A stretch of DNA of 64,000 bases from Acanthornis magna (lineage: Eukaryota > Chordata > Aves > Passeriformes > Acanthizidae). The position numbers and the translations under genes are program-made. Of this stretch, positions 11,001 through 22,200 are shown in pieces (the first letter of the stretch is position 1; each line of letters starts with the position of its first letter). Below the pieces are notes generated by a model. It was not told the origin of the DNA and searched no databases. It saw only the letters and a list, made by a program, of their open reading frames with translations. The DNA is taken from assembly GCA_036785705.1 (NCBI GenBank), contig JAWUZG010000353.1, positions 1,542,943 through 1,606,942 of the forward strand, written 5' to 3'.

Positions 11001-11204
11001 CCCCCCGGCGGCCCCGTTTATATATATATATTGATATCGCCATATTCATATATATATATAAAGGAAATTGGGCTGGTTTTTCTCTGCCGGACGCAGGAGG
11101 CCCCGGGGGTCCCGCACTCCGGTAGATTTTAGGGTCATGCGCTGTCGAATTCCCTCTCTTCCCCGCTGGGCGAAGGCATCGCCGCTGGCGGCGAAACGGG
11201 GCCG

Positions 11205-11430
11205 GAAGGGTGGAATTTGTGATTTTGGGGCCGGAAGGGTGGAATTTGTGATTTTGGGGCCGGAAAGGTGGAATCAGTGATTTTGGGGCTGGAAAGGTGG
11301 AATCGGTGATTTTGGGGCCGGAAAGGTGGAATTGGTGATTTTGGGGCCGGAAAGGTGGAATTGGTGATTTTGGGGCCGGAAAGGTGGAATTGGTGATTTC
11401 GGGGCCGGAAAGGTGGAATTGGTGATTTCA
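11205..11430. repeat. 27-28-bp minisatellite in the 3' UTR
   Basis: Eight or so units of GGGGCCGGAAAGGTGGAATT plus GGTGATTTT. Confidence 0.85.
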
Positions 11431-11694
11431 GCCCCAGAGGAGCTGCTGGGCTGGGGCTGGGGGCGCAGCCGGGAGGTGCCGATGGGAAGGGGATGCGCCG
11501 GGGGATGTGTTTGAGGGGTTTGTAGGGCTGGGGCGATGGGGAGCGCGTCCCGGCTCCCAAATCCCCGATCACAGCGCAGCTCTTGGGGAGCCCTGATCTG
11601 GGATGGGGTTGGGGGTCTGGGGTTGTGTGGGAGGAGGGGGCGGCTCCAAATTCTGCCTGGGGTGTCCCAGGAGAGGGACCTGGCTCGGCTGGGA

Positions 11695-12000
11695 CGGGAG
11701 GGAGGAGGAGGAGGAGGAGCAGGAAGCACTGCAGATGGGGATGAAGAGGAGGAGGCTCTTGAAATGGGGATGAGGAGGAGGAGGCACCTGGGATGGGGAT
11801 GAAGAGGAAAAGCTCTTGGGATGAGTAGGAGGAAGCACATGGGATGAGGAGAAGGAGGAAGAGGAAGCACCAGGGATGGGATGAGGAGGAAGAGGAGGCC
11901 CGGCAGGATGGACAGCAGCTGGTGCCCAGGGAAGGAAGGGAAGGGGAGGAGGAGGAGGAGGAGGAGGAGGAGGAGGAGGAGGAGGAGGAGGAGGAGGAGC
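11695..12000. repeat. GGA-rich tract
   Basis: Purine-rich GGA/GAA repeats ending in a clean (GGA)n run at about 11,944-11,998. The serine-rich reverse frame is an artefact. Confidence 0.88.
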
Positions 12001-12084
12001 AGCTCAGGGTGAAGGGCTTTGCCATTTGAGGGCAACAAAGGGCGACAGCAGTGGGCCCTGCAGGGAGAGCCGGGCAGCGAATGG

Positions 12085-12800
12085 GGCCTGAGGGAGTCAG
12101 GAATGGTTCCTGAGGGAGTCGGGAATGGCTCCCGCAGGGAGTCGGGAATGGTTCCTGAGGGAGTCGGGAATGGTTCCTGAGGGAGTTGGGAATGGTTCCT
12201 GAGGGAGTCGGGAATGGTTCCTGAGGGAGTCGGGAATGGTTTTTGAGGGAATCAGGAATGGTTCCTGAGGGAGTCAGGAATGGTTCCTGAGGGAGTCAGG
12301 AATGGTTCCTGCAGGGAATCAGGAATGGTTCCTGGAGGGAGTCAGGAATGGTTTTTGAGGGAATCAGGAATGGTTTTTGAGGGAGTCAAGAATGGTTCCC
12401 GAGGGAGTCAGGAATGGTTCCCGAGGGAATCAGGAATGGTTCCTGCAGGGAATCAGGAATGGTCCCCGAGGGAGTCAAGAATGGTTTTTGAGGGAGTCGG
12501 GAATGGTTCCTGAGGGAGTCAAGAATGGTTCCTGAGGGAGTCAAGAATGGTTTTTGAGGGAATCAGGAATGGTTCCTGCAGGGAGTCAGGAGTGATTTCT
12601 GCAGGGAGTCAGGAAGGGTGGCTGCAGGGAATTGGGAATGGTTTTTGAGGGAGTCAGGAACGGTTTCCACTGTGAATCAGGAATGGTTTCTGATGGAGCC
12701 TGGAATGGTTTCTGCAGGGAATCCAGAATGGTTTCTGATTAAATCCAGAATGGTTTTCGAGGGAATCCAGAATGGTTTCCGAAGGGAAATGGGAAGCATG
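12085..12800. repeat. 22-bp minisatellite
   Basis: About 30 units of a 22-bp repeat built on GAGGGAGTCAGGAATGGTTC, with TTTTTGAGG and CCTGCAGG variants. Confidence 0.9.
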
Positions 12801-13184
12801 GCTGCAGCAAAGCCATTTGGGTGCCCATCCCACCCCATCTTCACCCGTTCCCCTCCCCAGCCCCTCCCGGCCCCGGGATCAGCCCCATCCCTCCCTCCGG
12901 CCGTGCCGAGCCCTTCTCTTCTGGAGGAACCCCAGGATTGTCCCTCGCTCTGCTCCCAGCCCCGTGCAGGGCCTTCACTCCCATGTTAATCCTCAATCCC
13001 GGTCATTCCCAATCCTCGATCCTGGTCATTCCCAGTCCTCGATCCCGGTCATCCCCATGGCCAAGCAGCAGTGGGATCCGGGAGGGGACAGGAGCCCCCT
13101 GAGCCCGAGGCCCACTCCCAGCAGCTCCTCGCAGTGTCTGTGCCCATTTTGGGCTCTTCCCGCCCGGCAGGGGAAGGGCAGGCT

Positions 13185-14065
13185 CGGAGCGGGTCGGGAT
13201 CCGGGCAGGGCAGGGAGCAGGTTGGGATCCGGGCAGGGCAGGGAGCAGGTTGGGATCCGGGCAGGCTCCGAGCAGGTTGGGATCCGGGCAGGCTCCGAGC
13301 AGGTTGGGATCCGGGCAGGCTCCGAGCAGGTTGGGATCCGGGCAGGGCAGGGAGCAGGTTGGGATCCGGGCAGGCTCCGAGCAGGTTGGGATCCGGGCAG
13401 GCTCCGAGCAGGTTGGGATCCGGGCAGGCTCGGAGCAGGTTGGGATCCGGGCAGGCTCCAAGCCGTTGGGATCCGGGCAGGGCAGGGAGCAGGTTGGGAT
13501 CCGGGCAGGCTCCAAGCCGTTGGGATCCGGGCAGGGCAGGGAGCAGGTTGGGATCCGGGCAGGCTCCGAGCAGGTTGGGATCCGGGCAGGCTCCGAGCAG
13601 GTTGGGATCCAGGCAGGGCAGGGAGCAGGTTGGGATCCGGGCAGGGCAGGGAGCAGGTTGGGATCCGGGCAGGGCAGGGAGCAGGTTGGGATCCGGGCAG
13701 GCTCCGAGCAGGTTGGGATCCGGGCAGGCTCGGAGCAGGTTGGGATCCGGGCAGGGCAGGGAGCAGGTTGGGATCCGGGCAGGGCAGGGAGCAGGTTGGG
13801 ATCCGGGCAGGGCAGGGAGCAGGTTGGGATCCGGGCAGGGCAGGGAGCAGGTTGGGATCCGGGCAGGGCAGGGAGCAGGTTGGGATCCGGGCAGGCTCCG
13901 AGCAGGTTGGGATCCGGGCAGGCTCCGAGCAGGTTGGGATCCGGGCAGGGCAGGGAGCAGGTTGGGATCCGGGCAGGCTCCGAGCAGGTTGGGATCCGGG
14001 CAGGCTCCGAGCAGGTTGGGATCCAGGCAGGCTCCAAGCCGTTGGGATCCGGGCAGGCTCCGAGC
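13185..14065. repeat. 27/28-bp minisatellite
   Basis: About 31 units in two interspersed lengths: a 27-bp form starting GCAGGCTCCGAGCAGG and a 28-bp form starting GCAGGGCAGGGAGCAGG, both ending TTGGGATCCGG. The unit-length mix makes all six frames long; none is a gene. Confidence 0.92.
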
Positions 14066-14861
14066 AGGGCTGGCTCTGCCCAGCTCTCACCCCATTTTCC
14101 CAGCAGTGCCGAGGCTTTAAAGGATTTTTTTCCACCCACGGCCCAGGCCCAGCCGTGGTTCAGAAACCACTCTGAAGCGCCCCTCGAATCCGTTTCTTTC
14201 TCTCATTTTTCCTGGATGAATCCTTGATTTTTTCCTCCCCTCCCGCCCTCCCAGAGCCCCCAGACCCTTCCCGTGAGCAGAACCGACCTGCCTGACACTC
14301 GCACCAGCAGCACTGGGGCTCCTCAGGGCCTCCAGTCCAACACTGCACCCGGTCTGAGCCCTGCCGTGGGACAGACCCCTGTAAATACTCAAATCCAACA
14401 AAGACTTGAAGGCAGTTTCCTATTTATAGCGATTTTCTGTTCTGGTTCAGGTGCAGCTCCTGGGGACACGCGGTGAGAGCAATGCCCCAGGCTTGCCCTG
14501 GCAGCGTTTCGGGGCTGCCGTGGGCGCTGAGCTCTCGGCTCGAAGGCCCCGTGTCTCTTTCTGTAGCATTTTGTCCCCACCCTGCGGTAGCTGAAGCGTG
14601 CTCCAGGTAGGCTTTCAGATTCTAATCAAGCAAGATTAATTTGCTTTCTCCGTCAGCTCCGCTTCACTCTTTGTGGACTCTGGGAGCCGCTCCGGAGGGC
14701 AGAGCTGAGCCCCTCGGGCTGCTTGGGGCGCAGCTTGTCCCTTTTCGGCGAGGTTTCCCACGAGGTTTTGGGGTTTTTGTACGAAAGCGGAGCAGTCTCA
14801 GCTCGGCCGCCTCCAGCACGGCACCACTTGAACCATTTTGTATTTCTCGGTGATGCAACCC

Positions 14862-14867
14862 AATAAA
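14862..14867 (+). terminator. SLC4A5: SLC4A5 poly(A) signal
   Basis: AATAAA is followed within 40 nt by a GT-rich stretch (ctctgtgtgtttctgg), the normal layout of a cleavage site near 14,885. It lies on the plus strand, about 0.6 kb from the converging MTHFD2 signal. Confidence 0.6.
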
Positions 14868-14885
14868 AACCTCGTTTCAATGAGT

Positions 14886-15455
14886 CTCAGCTCTCTGTGT
14901 GTTTCTGGGGCAGATCTGGGGATCCCAAATTCCTTCCCCACGGGTTTTTGGCAACGCTGGCCCCTGCAGGAGAGGGTCAGCACTGGGGGTTTAGCACCAG
15001 TGGCACCTCCAGCCTTTTAGAACCCAAAAAACCAGAAAAAAAACTCCAAGATCATCAAGTCTGCCATCACAGCAAAGCTTTCCTGCCCTGAGGAAGGTGG
15101 GATCAGCCATTCCAGGAAGAGGAAAAAGTCCAGGATCACCTGGAATAACCCTGCAAGGAATGTTTTCCTCAGGCACCACCTCAGGGAAGGTTCACGTTCT
15201 GGAGCTCAGCAGAGCTTGCAAACAAACTCCTTTGTCCTCTCCTGGGGATTCAGTTAGGAAGCAGAAAGCTGGACAGGAAAGGGAGAGATTTTCCCACTTT
15301 TCAGCCCAGTTGGTGCTGGTGGAGCAGTTCTGTCTCTCTGGGTGGGAGCCAGACCCTGCCCTGCTCTCACAAAGGCTTTAGAAACAACCCTTGCTCCTCT
15401 TCCGGAAGTGAAAAAATCGATCAATAATAACTCCAGGGCACAAAGAGGATTTTTT
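14886..15455. other. Space between converging 3' ends
   Basis: Unique-looking sequence between the inferred ends of SLC4A5 and MTHFD2. I see no gene, repeat array or RNA in it. Confidence 0.6.
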
Positions 15456-16101
15456 TTTTTGTCTTCTCACACTTTATTTAGCCAGCCTGCATTACTCACT
15501 AAGCACTCACACTTTACAACGCAGTGCAGGAAACCTCCCCTGGGCCCCGTGTGGGCACCAACCCCCCCCCGCCCAAGGTGTTCTTTGGTTAGAAAAAAAG
15601 GCTTTAAAAAAATTCACCATTCAAAGAGCAAAACAGCCCAGCTTAGCTGCACACTAGAACATGTTCCACCAGCTCTGCCGCTGCCCGGGGCCCCGCACGG
15701 GCCCACAACACAAATATGGCTTTCATGTTTAATTTTGTTTTCAAGTAATTCTTCTACAGAAGAGCTCAGACTAAACATCCAGCATTGAGGAGGAGCTTGG
15801 GCACAGGCTGAATGCCCGGGACTGGGATTTGGAGAGCAGAACCATCCGAGGCCATTGCCGTGCACCCCACGGGATTGCTGGAAGCTGCATTCCCAGGATC
15901 CCAAGCAGCTCCTGCAGGAGCAGGCCTGGATTATTCCAGGAGGAGTGTGGATTATTCCCAGCTCAGCTTCCAATAAATACCTGTGACCTCCGAGTGGGAG
16001 AGCCCCACGAGCGAGACAATAAATAACAATATTGCAGTTCCTATCGGCCTGTTTGGGAGTCGCTCTGGAATGTTGTGCTCAGTGCTAAGGAAAGGCCCTC
16101 C
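15456..16101 (-). other. MTHFD2: MTHFD2 3' untranslated region
   Basis: Inferred from the stop codon to the poly(A) signal. No other gene seen. Confidence 0.6.
15473..15478 (-). terminator. MTHFD2: MTHFD2 poly(A) signal
   Basis: AATAAA on the minus strand (TTTATT on plus), about 0.6 kb past the stop codon. Confidence 0.6.
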
Positions 16102-16241
16102 TTAGGCAGGGAGGGCCTCCAGCTCTTTGGGTTTCAGCAGCTTCTTGGCAGCGATGATGGTGTTCTTCATCAGCATGGCCACGGTCATGGGCCCCACGCC
16201 GCCGGGCACCGGGGTGATGTAACTCGCCTTCTTCCTCACCC
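16102..16241 (-). CDS. MTHFD2: MTHFD2 exon 8, stop
   Basis: Codes [20 protein letters not shown], the conserved [10 protein letters not shown] substrate-site motif, then [16 protein letters not shown] and a short tail. Stop at 16104-16102. Confidence 0.96.
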
Positions 16242-19200
16242 CTGAGGGGAAAAGCGCGGCTTGAGGGCAGGGCAGGGCTCCCCAGCCCGAAACCACGCGG
16301 GTTCCGTAGGGATGAACGCTTCAGGAGCTGCGCCGGGTGGTCTGGGGTTGGTGAGGGGGGCGCGGCCTGGGCTGCCCGGCCTGGGTGGTCAAAGGGTGAA
16401 TGGCAAAGGTGGGGAAAGCACCGAGCCAGGCCTAAAAGCAGCAAGAGCCGAAAGAGCAAAAGCCAGGCCTAAAAGTGCCAAAAAAGCGAGGCCTAAAAGT
16501 GCCAAAAAAGCGAGGCCTAAAAGTGCCAAAAAAGCGAGGCCTAAAAGTGCCAAAAAAGCGAGGCCTAAAAGTGCCAAAAAAGCGAGGCCTAAAAGTGCCA
16601 AAAAAGCGAGGCCTAAAAGTGCCAAAAAAGCGAGGCCTAAAAGTGCCAAAAAAGCGAGGCCTAAAAGCGCCAAAAAGCCAGCCCTGGGAGCCCCAAAAAG
16701 CCAGGCCTAAAAGCACAAAAAGTAAGGCCTAAAAGCACAAAAAGTGAGGCCTAAAAGCACAAAAAGTGAGGCCTAAAAGCACAAAAAGTGAGGCCTAAAA
16801 GCGCCAAAAAGCGAGGCCTAAAAGCGCCAAAAAGCCAGGCCTGGGAGCCCCAAAAAGCCAGGCCTAAAAGCACAAAAAGTAAGGCCTAAAAGCACAAAAA
16901 AGCCAGGCCTAAAAGCACCAAGCCAGGCCTAAACACACAAAGGTCTGAAAGCACCAAAAAGCTGAGCCTAAAAGTGCCAGAAAGCAGGGCTTGAAAGCAC
17001 CAAGGCCTACAAGCACCAAAAAGCCAGGCCAAAAAGCTGGGCCCAAAAGTGCCAAGCCAGGCCTGCAAGCACAAAGATCCAAAAGAGCAAAAAGCCAGGC
17101 CTAAAAGCACAAAAAGTGAGGCCTAACAGCACCAAAAAGCCAGGCCCAAGAATGTCAAGCCAGGCCTAAAAGCAAAAAATTCTGGAAGCACCAAAACACC
17201 GAGCCTAAAAGCACCAAAAAGCCAGGCCTAAAAGTGCCAAGGCCAAAAAGTGCCAAAAAGCCAGGCCTAAAAGCACCAAAAGCCAGGCTTAATAGTAAAA
17301 AGGTCTGAAAGCACCAGAAAGCTGGGCCTAAATGTGTCAAAAAGCCAGGCCTAGAAGCACTAAGGTCTGAAAGCACCAAAAGCCAGGCCTGAAGGTATCA
17401 AGGCCAAAAAGCAGGGCCCAAAAGCACCAAAAAGCAGGGCCCAAAAGCACCAAAAAGCAGGGCCCAAAAGCTGATTTCTAGCATAGAAAGGTCAAATCCA
17501 AGACCAGCTGTGGGCTTTCCACGCACCCTCGGCAGTGGCCGCGATGAAGCCCCAACAATCTGAACGTTCTCTGTTTTGATTCCAGGAGGAGGTTCCAGGG
17601 TCCTGCTGGACATCCCAACCCTGCTGCAGCTCAGGGATGAGCGGGGCCAGGGAATATGAAGGGAATTTCTGCAGGGTTTTATTTAAGGCAGGGTTGGAGC
17701 AGAGGCACAGGTTCATGGAATATCCCGGGATATCCTCTGGTACATGGGACACCAAAAGAACCTAAGCTCAGTCCCACAAAGCAGGGCTTTGCCCCCTGTC
17801 CCCAGCACCCTCAGTGCCCCAGAGCAGAGCCTTTCCCTCACCTTCAAAATCCACGTCCCCAACCAGCCTGGACTTGGCCGTGACAGGATCCTGCACCCTG
17901 GTGATCCCCACATCGATCACTGCAGCTCCTTCCTTGATCATGTCAGCTGTGATCAGGTTGGGGATGCCTGGAAAAACACAGCCACAGCCTCAGGGCTGCT
18001 CCAGAGCCCCCCGATCCCCCTCACGCCATGTTCCAGCCCACCTGGGCCTTCCTGCCTCCCAAAACAATTGGATTGAAGAACCCTAAGGGTGTTTTCCAAC
18101 CCCAGCGATCCTAAGAAATGCAAACCTCCCCACGGTGGCACAACCAGCTGCTGGTGTTCACCTCAGATACTTCACTTTCAAACAGGAAGAGGGGAAATTC
18201 AGGTTGGATTTATGGAAGGAATCCTTCCCTGGGAGGGTGGGGAGACCCTGGACGAAGGAGCTGTGGCTGCCCCTGGATCCCTGGCAGTGCCCAAGGCCAG
18301 GCTGGACAGGGCTTGGAACAACCTGATCTGGTAGAAAATGTCCAGGGGGTTCAAACAAAATGATCTCTAAGGTCCTTGCAGCCCAAACCATCCTGTAATT
18401 CCATGTTCCCACTGGAGATGTTCCCTGATAATCTCAGGGCACAGAACAGGAATCCTCCCCCGGGGAGTTCTGGCACAGCAGTCAGGACCACACCCCCTCC
18501 AAGGGGAAACCCTAAAACATTTGGGGTCTGTGGCTCTTTGTGGCACATCTTCCACCTGCCCCGAGGCAGGAGCAGAGCCCAAACCATCCTGTCCCAGCTG
18601 GGCACAGCTCTGGCTGCCCTGGGGCTGTGCCAGGGAGGGCTGGCACAGCTGCCTGGGGCTAACCCAGCCTTTCAGGGCGGGGTGAGTGTCTGGTCCTGCC
18701 TGATACCGGGGGAATCCAATCCCTGGCTTTATCTCAGTCTCCCTCTGCCCCACTCCCACCTCCATGTGGGAACTGCAGGCATGGAGTGAGAACTACCCTG
18801 CCGGTTTGCCTCGGTTCATAGGTATCGATTCTAGCTGAAAACGAGCAGGAATCCAAAAAAACAGTGATATCTGAGTTCTCACAAGTGGTGTTACTGCAAG
18901 GTGTTGGTCTGACTATAGGTAGCCAATGATGTTGTGGGGTGGTGAATTGGGAGCCAATGGATGTGTGACACGGATGTTAGAAATAATATAAATTATAAAT
19001 ACAAAAGAAATACAAATAGTATAAAAAAGAGGCCTTGGAAAATAAAAAGTAGTTTTTTTCTTTGAGCGGAAGCTGTTGTGGTAAGTTTTTATGTGTCGTG
19101 TCCATCTCCACACCTCCACAGCTCATGGCCATCCCGTCCTTTCCCACCACTGCTCAGCCTTCCAGCCCTTCCTTCCATCGCCAATTTCCAGCCCACATTT

Positions 19201-22200
19201 CCCCCCCAGGAGCTCCCCCCAACTCCTGCAGCCAAACAGGGCCCCCGAGGCAGCTCAGTTCCTGTGCCCAGGGTGAGTCTGGAGCACTGCAGGCTCCGAG
19301 GGGATCCCTGTGCCCTGCAGGAGCCTCAGCAGCTGCCCCTCAGCTCCAGGCAAGCAGGTGCCACTTTTTGGGACTCTTTTTTCCCTCCTCCTGACAAAAA
19401 CCCAGGGCTGGGATGGACAGCAGAGGCTGCTGTTATCCCAGCAGGAGAGCTGAGCTGTGTGAGCAGCAGGCGACAGGGACTGGGGTGAGGCCAGGCTGGG
19501 GACAGGGCGCTGGGGGCTCTGCAGGGCTCCAGCCTCAGCCCTGGGCTCCTCCTCACCCTCAGAAGGAGCTGGGCTCAGCACTGGGAGCAGCACTGGGTTT
19601 GCTGGTGGCGCTGAACTGGGAGCAGCTGGCGGCTGCAGAGAGAGCTGGGCGGAGCAGAGAGGGACAGTCCCCAAAGCGGTGCAGCTGAACCCGGGAAGGG
19701 CAGGATTCTGCCCTGGGATGGGCACCCCTGCCTGTGTGGGTGGGCTGGGAGGGACAGGCTGGAGAGCAGCTGTGGGAAGGGCCTGGGGGCTGCTCCAGAG
19801 CCACCTGGATCGGAGTCAGCAGCACCTGGAGCCACGAGGGACAGCCCTGTCCTGGGGGGGACTGGGGACACATCCCTGTCCCGGGGGGTTCAGGGACACA
19901 TCTCTGTCCCAGGGGATCGGGGACATCCCTGTCCTGGGGGGTTCAGGGCCAGCCCTGTCCTGGGGGGTACAGGGACATCCCTGTCCCGGGGGGTTCAGGG
20001 ACACCCCTGTCCCGGGGGGTTCAGGGACACATCTCTGTCCCAGGGGATCGGGGACATCCCTGTCCTGGGGGGTTCAGGGACAGCCCTGTCCTGGGGGGTT
20101 CAGGGACACATCTCTGTCCCAGGGGATTGGGGACATCCCTGTCCTGGGGGGTTCAGGGACACATCCCTGTCCCAGGGGACTGGGGACATCCCTGTCCCGG
20201 GGGGATCGGGGACAGCCCTGTCCTGGGGGGTTCAGGGACAGCCCTGTCCTGGGGGGGATCGGGGACACATCTCTGTCCCAGGGGATTGGGGACATCCCTG
20301 TCCCGGGGGGTTCAGGGACATCTCTGTCCCGGGGGATCGGGGCCATCCCTGTCCTGGGGGGTTCAGGGACACATCCCTGTCCCAGGGGATCGGGGACATC
20401 CCTGTCCGGGGGGGTTCAGGGACATCGCTGTCCCGGGGGGAGAGAGTCCAAAGGAGGCCATGAGGGTGGGGAAGGGCCTGGAGGGGCCACACAAGGAGGG
20501 ACTGAGGGCGCTTGGAATGTTGAGCTGGAGAAGACTGAGGGGAGACTGATCGCAGTTCAGCTTCCTGGGGAGGGGAGCAGAGGGACACCAAGCTGTGGGA
20601 CAGGGACAGACCCAGGGAACAACTGGAGTGGTGTCAGGGAGATTCAGGTTGGATTTTGGGAAAGGTTCTTCCCCCAGAGGGTGCTGGGCACTGCCCAGGC
20701 TCCCCAGGGAATGGGCACAGCCCCACAGCTCCAGGAGCGTTGGGACAGCGCTCCCAGGGATGCACAGGGTGGGGTTTTGGGAAGTCCGTGCAGGCCCAGG
20801 GTGGGACTGGCTGATCCTGATGGGTCTCTCCCACACAAACACATTCCCTGACTCTCCATTCCTGCTGAGGATGGGATCAGGTGCTCTCTGCCAGGCGCTG
20901 TTTCCCTCCCAAAGGCAGAGCCCCAAACCAGGAACACCAAAAACACCAAAACCCCAGGAGACCCCGGCCCCCAGAGCCCCTCACCCACAGCCCTGCGAGC
21001 ACAGACCCCACCAGGGAGACCCCAGGACATTCCACGGCAAGGATTCCCAGCAGGAACACCCCGAGCCCCCCTTACCTGCGGCTGCCACCACGATGTCGGC
21101 ACGGATCGTGTGCTGCTTCAGCTGCTCCTTGGGCGTGTAGCGGTGCGAGATCGTCACCGTGGCGTCACCTGCGGGGACAAGGGGCTGCAATTCTCACCCA
21201 GCACCCAAATCCAGCCACTTCTTGGCATCCTCCCCTTCAAGGCCACCCCTGTGTTCCTCAGGAACCAACCCCAGGGACAGCCTGTGGAGGGAGAGGCAGG
21301 GATTTGGGATGGAGGGGGACAGGAGGTGCTCAAGGAAGCTCAGGGGGGACCTCTGGCTCCGTGACAGGAGGGGACAGCAGGGGGAGTTGGGCTCTGCTCC
21401 CAGGGAACAAGGGACAGGACGAGAGGAAACAGCCCTTAGCTGTGCCAGGGCAAGTTCAGTTTGGATATCAGGAAAAAATCCCTCGTGGAAAGGTTGTAAA
21501 GCATTGGAAGAGGCTGCCCAGGGAAATGGTGGAGTCCTCACCCCTGGAAGTGTTCAACCCACATGTGGATGTGGCACTTGGGGACGTGGGTCAGTGGTGG
21601 CCATGGCTGAGTCAGGGCTGGACTTGGTGACCTTGGAGACCTTTTCCAACCCGAACAATTCCACAACTCTACGACTGTGCAGAATTCTACGACTGTGCAG
21701 AATTATTTCACCCTGGGCCAGGCCCCTGACCAAGGAACTCCTGGGACTGCCTCGGGAGGCTAAAGAGGACATTTTTCAGGTTCTCCTCCAAGGCCACCCC
21801 GCTCTTACCTCCGGGGCGCTCGTGGCTGCCGTCGGTGTGCAGCAGCATCGCGATCGGCATCCCCACGTTCTTGGACCTGCCCGCCACCACCACGTTCCTG
21901 CCCAGCGTTGGGATGCCTGGGGGGACAGGAGCACACAGTCACACACTGTCCTGGGCTGGGAGGGGCCCACAGGAGCATCGATCCACCCCCAGGCCCTGCA
22001 CAGACACCCCAAAATCCCACCCTGTGCATCCCTGGGAGCGCTGTCCAAATGCTCCTGGAGCTGTGGGCTCAGTGCCCAGCACCCACTGGGGGATGAACCC
22101 TTCATCCAACCTGAACCTCCCTGCCCCAGCACTGGAGGTGAGGCCACCCCAGCCCAGAGCAGAGCGGGACAATCCCTCCCTGGCCATGCTGTCCCTGATC

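Larger units (their letters stand above)
11001..14885 (+). other. SLC4A5: SLC4A5 3' untranslated region (inferred)
   Basis: Inferred to run from the TAG to the first good polyadenylation signal. It starts with an AT dinucleotide stretch at 11020-11062 and contains four tandem arrays listed separately. The extent is an inference; an earlier, unseen poly(A) site is possible. Confidence 0.45.

Noticed and set aside
12772..14175. Long overlapping frames (325-467 codons) on both strands reading RLGSGQ or WDPGRL
   Set aside because: All arise from the 27/28-bp minisatellite; mixed unit lengths keep every frame open and no start, splice or homology supports a protein.
16261..16710. Histone H1-like Lys/Ala/Pro-rich frame
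   Set aside because: The KKARPKSA repeat is only the translation of a 24-bp minisatellite inside the MTHFD2 last intron.
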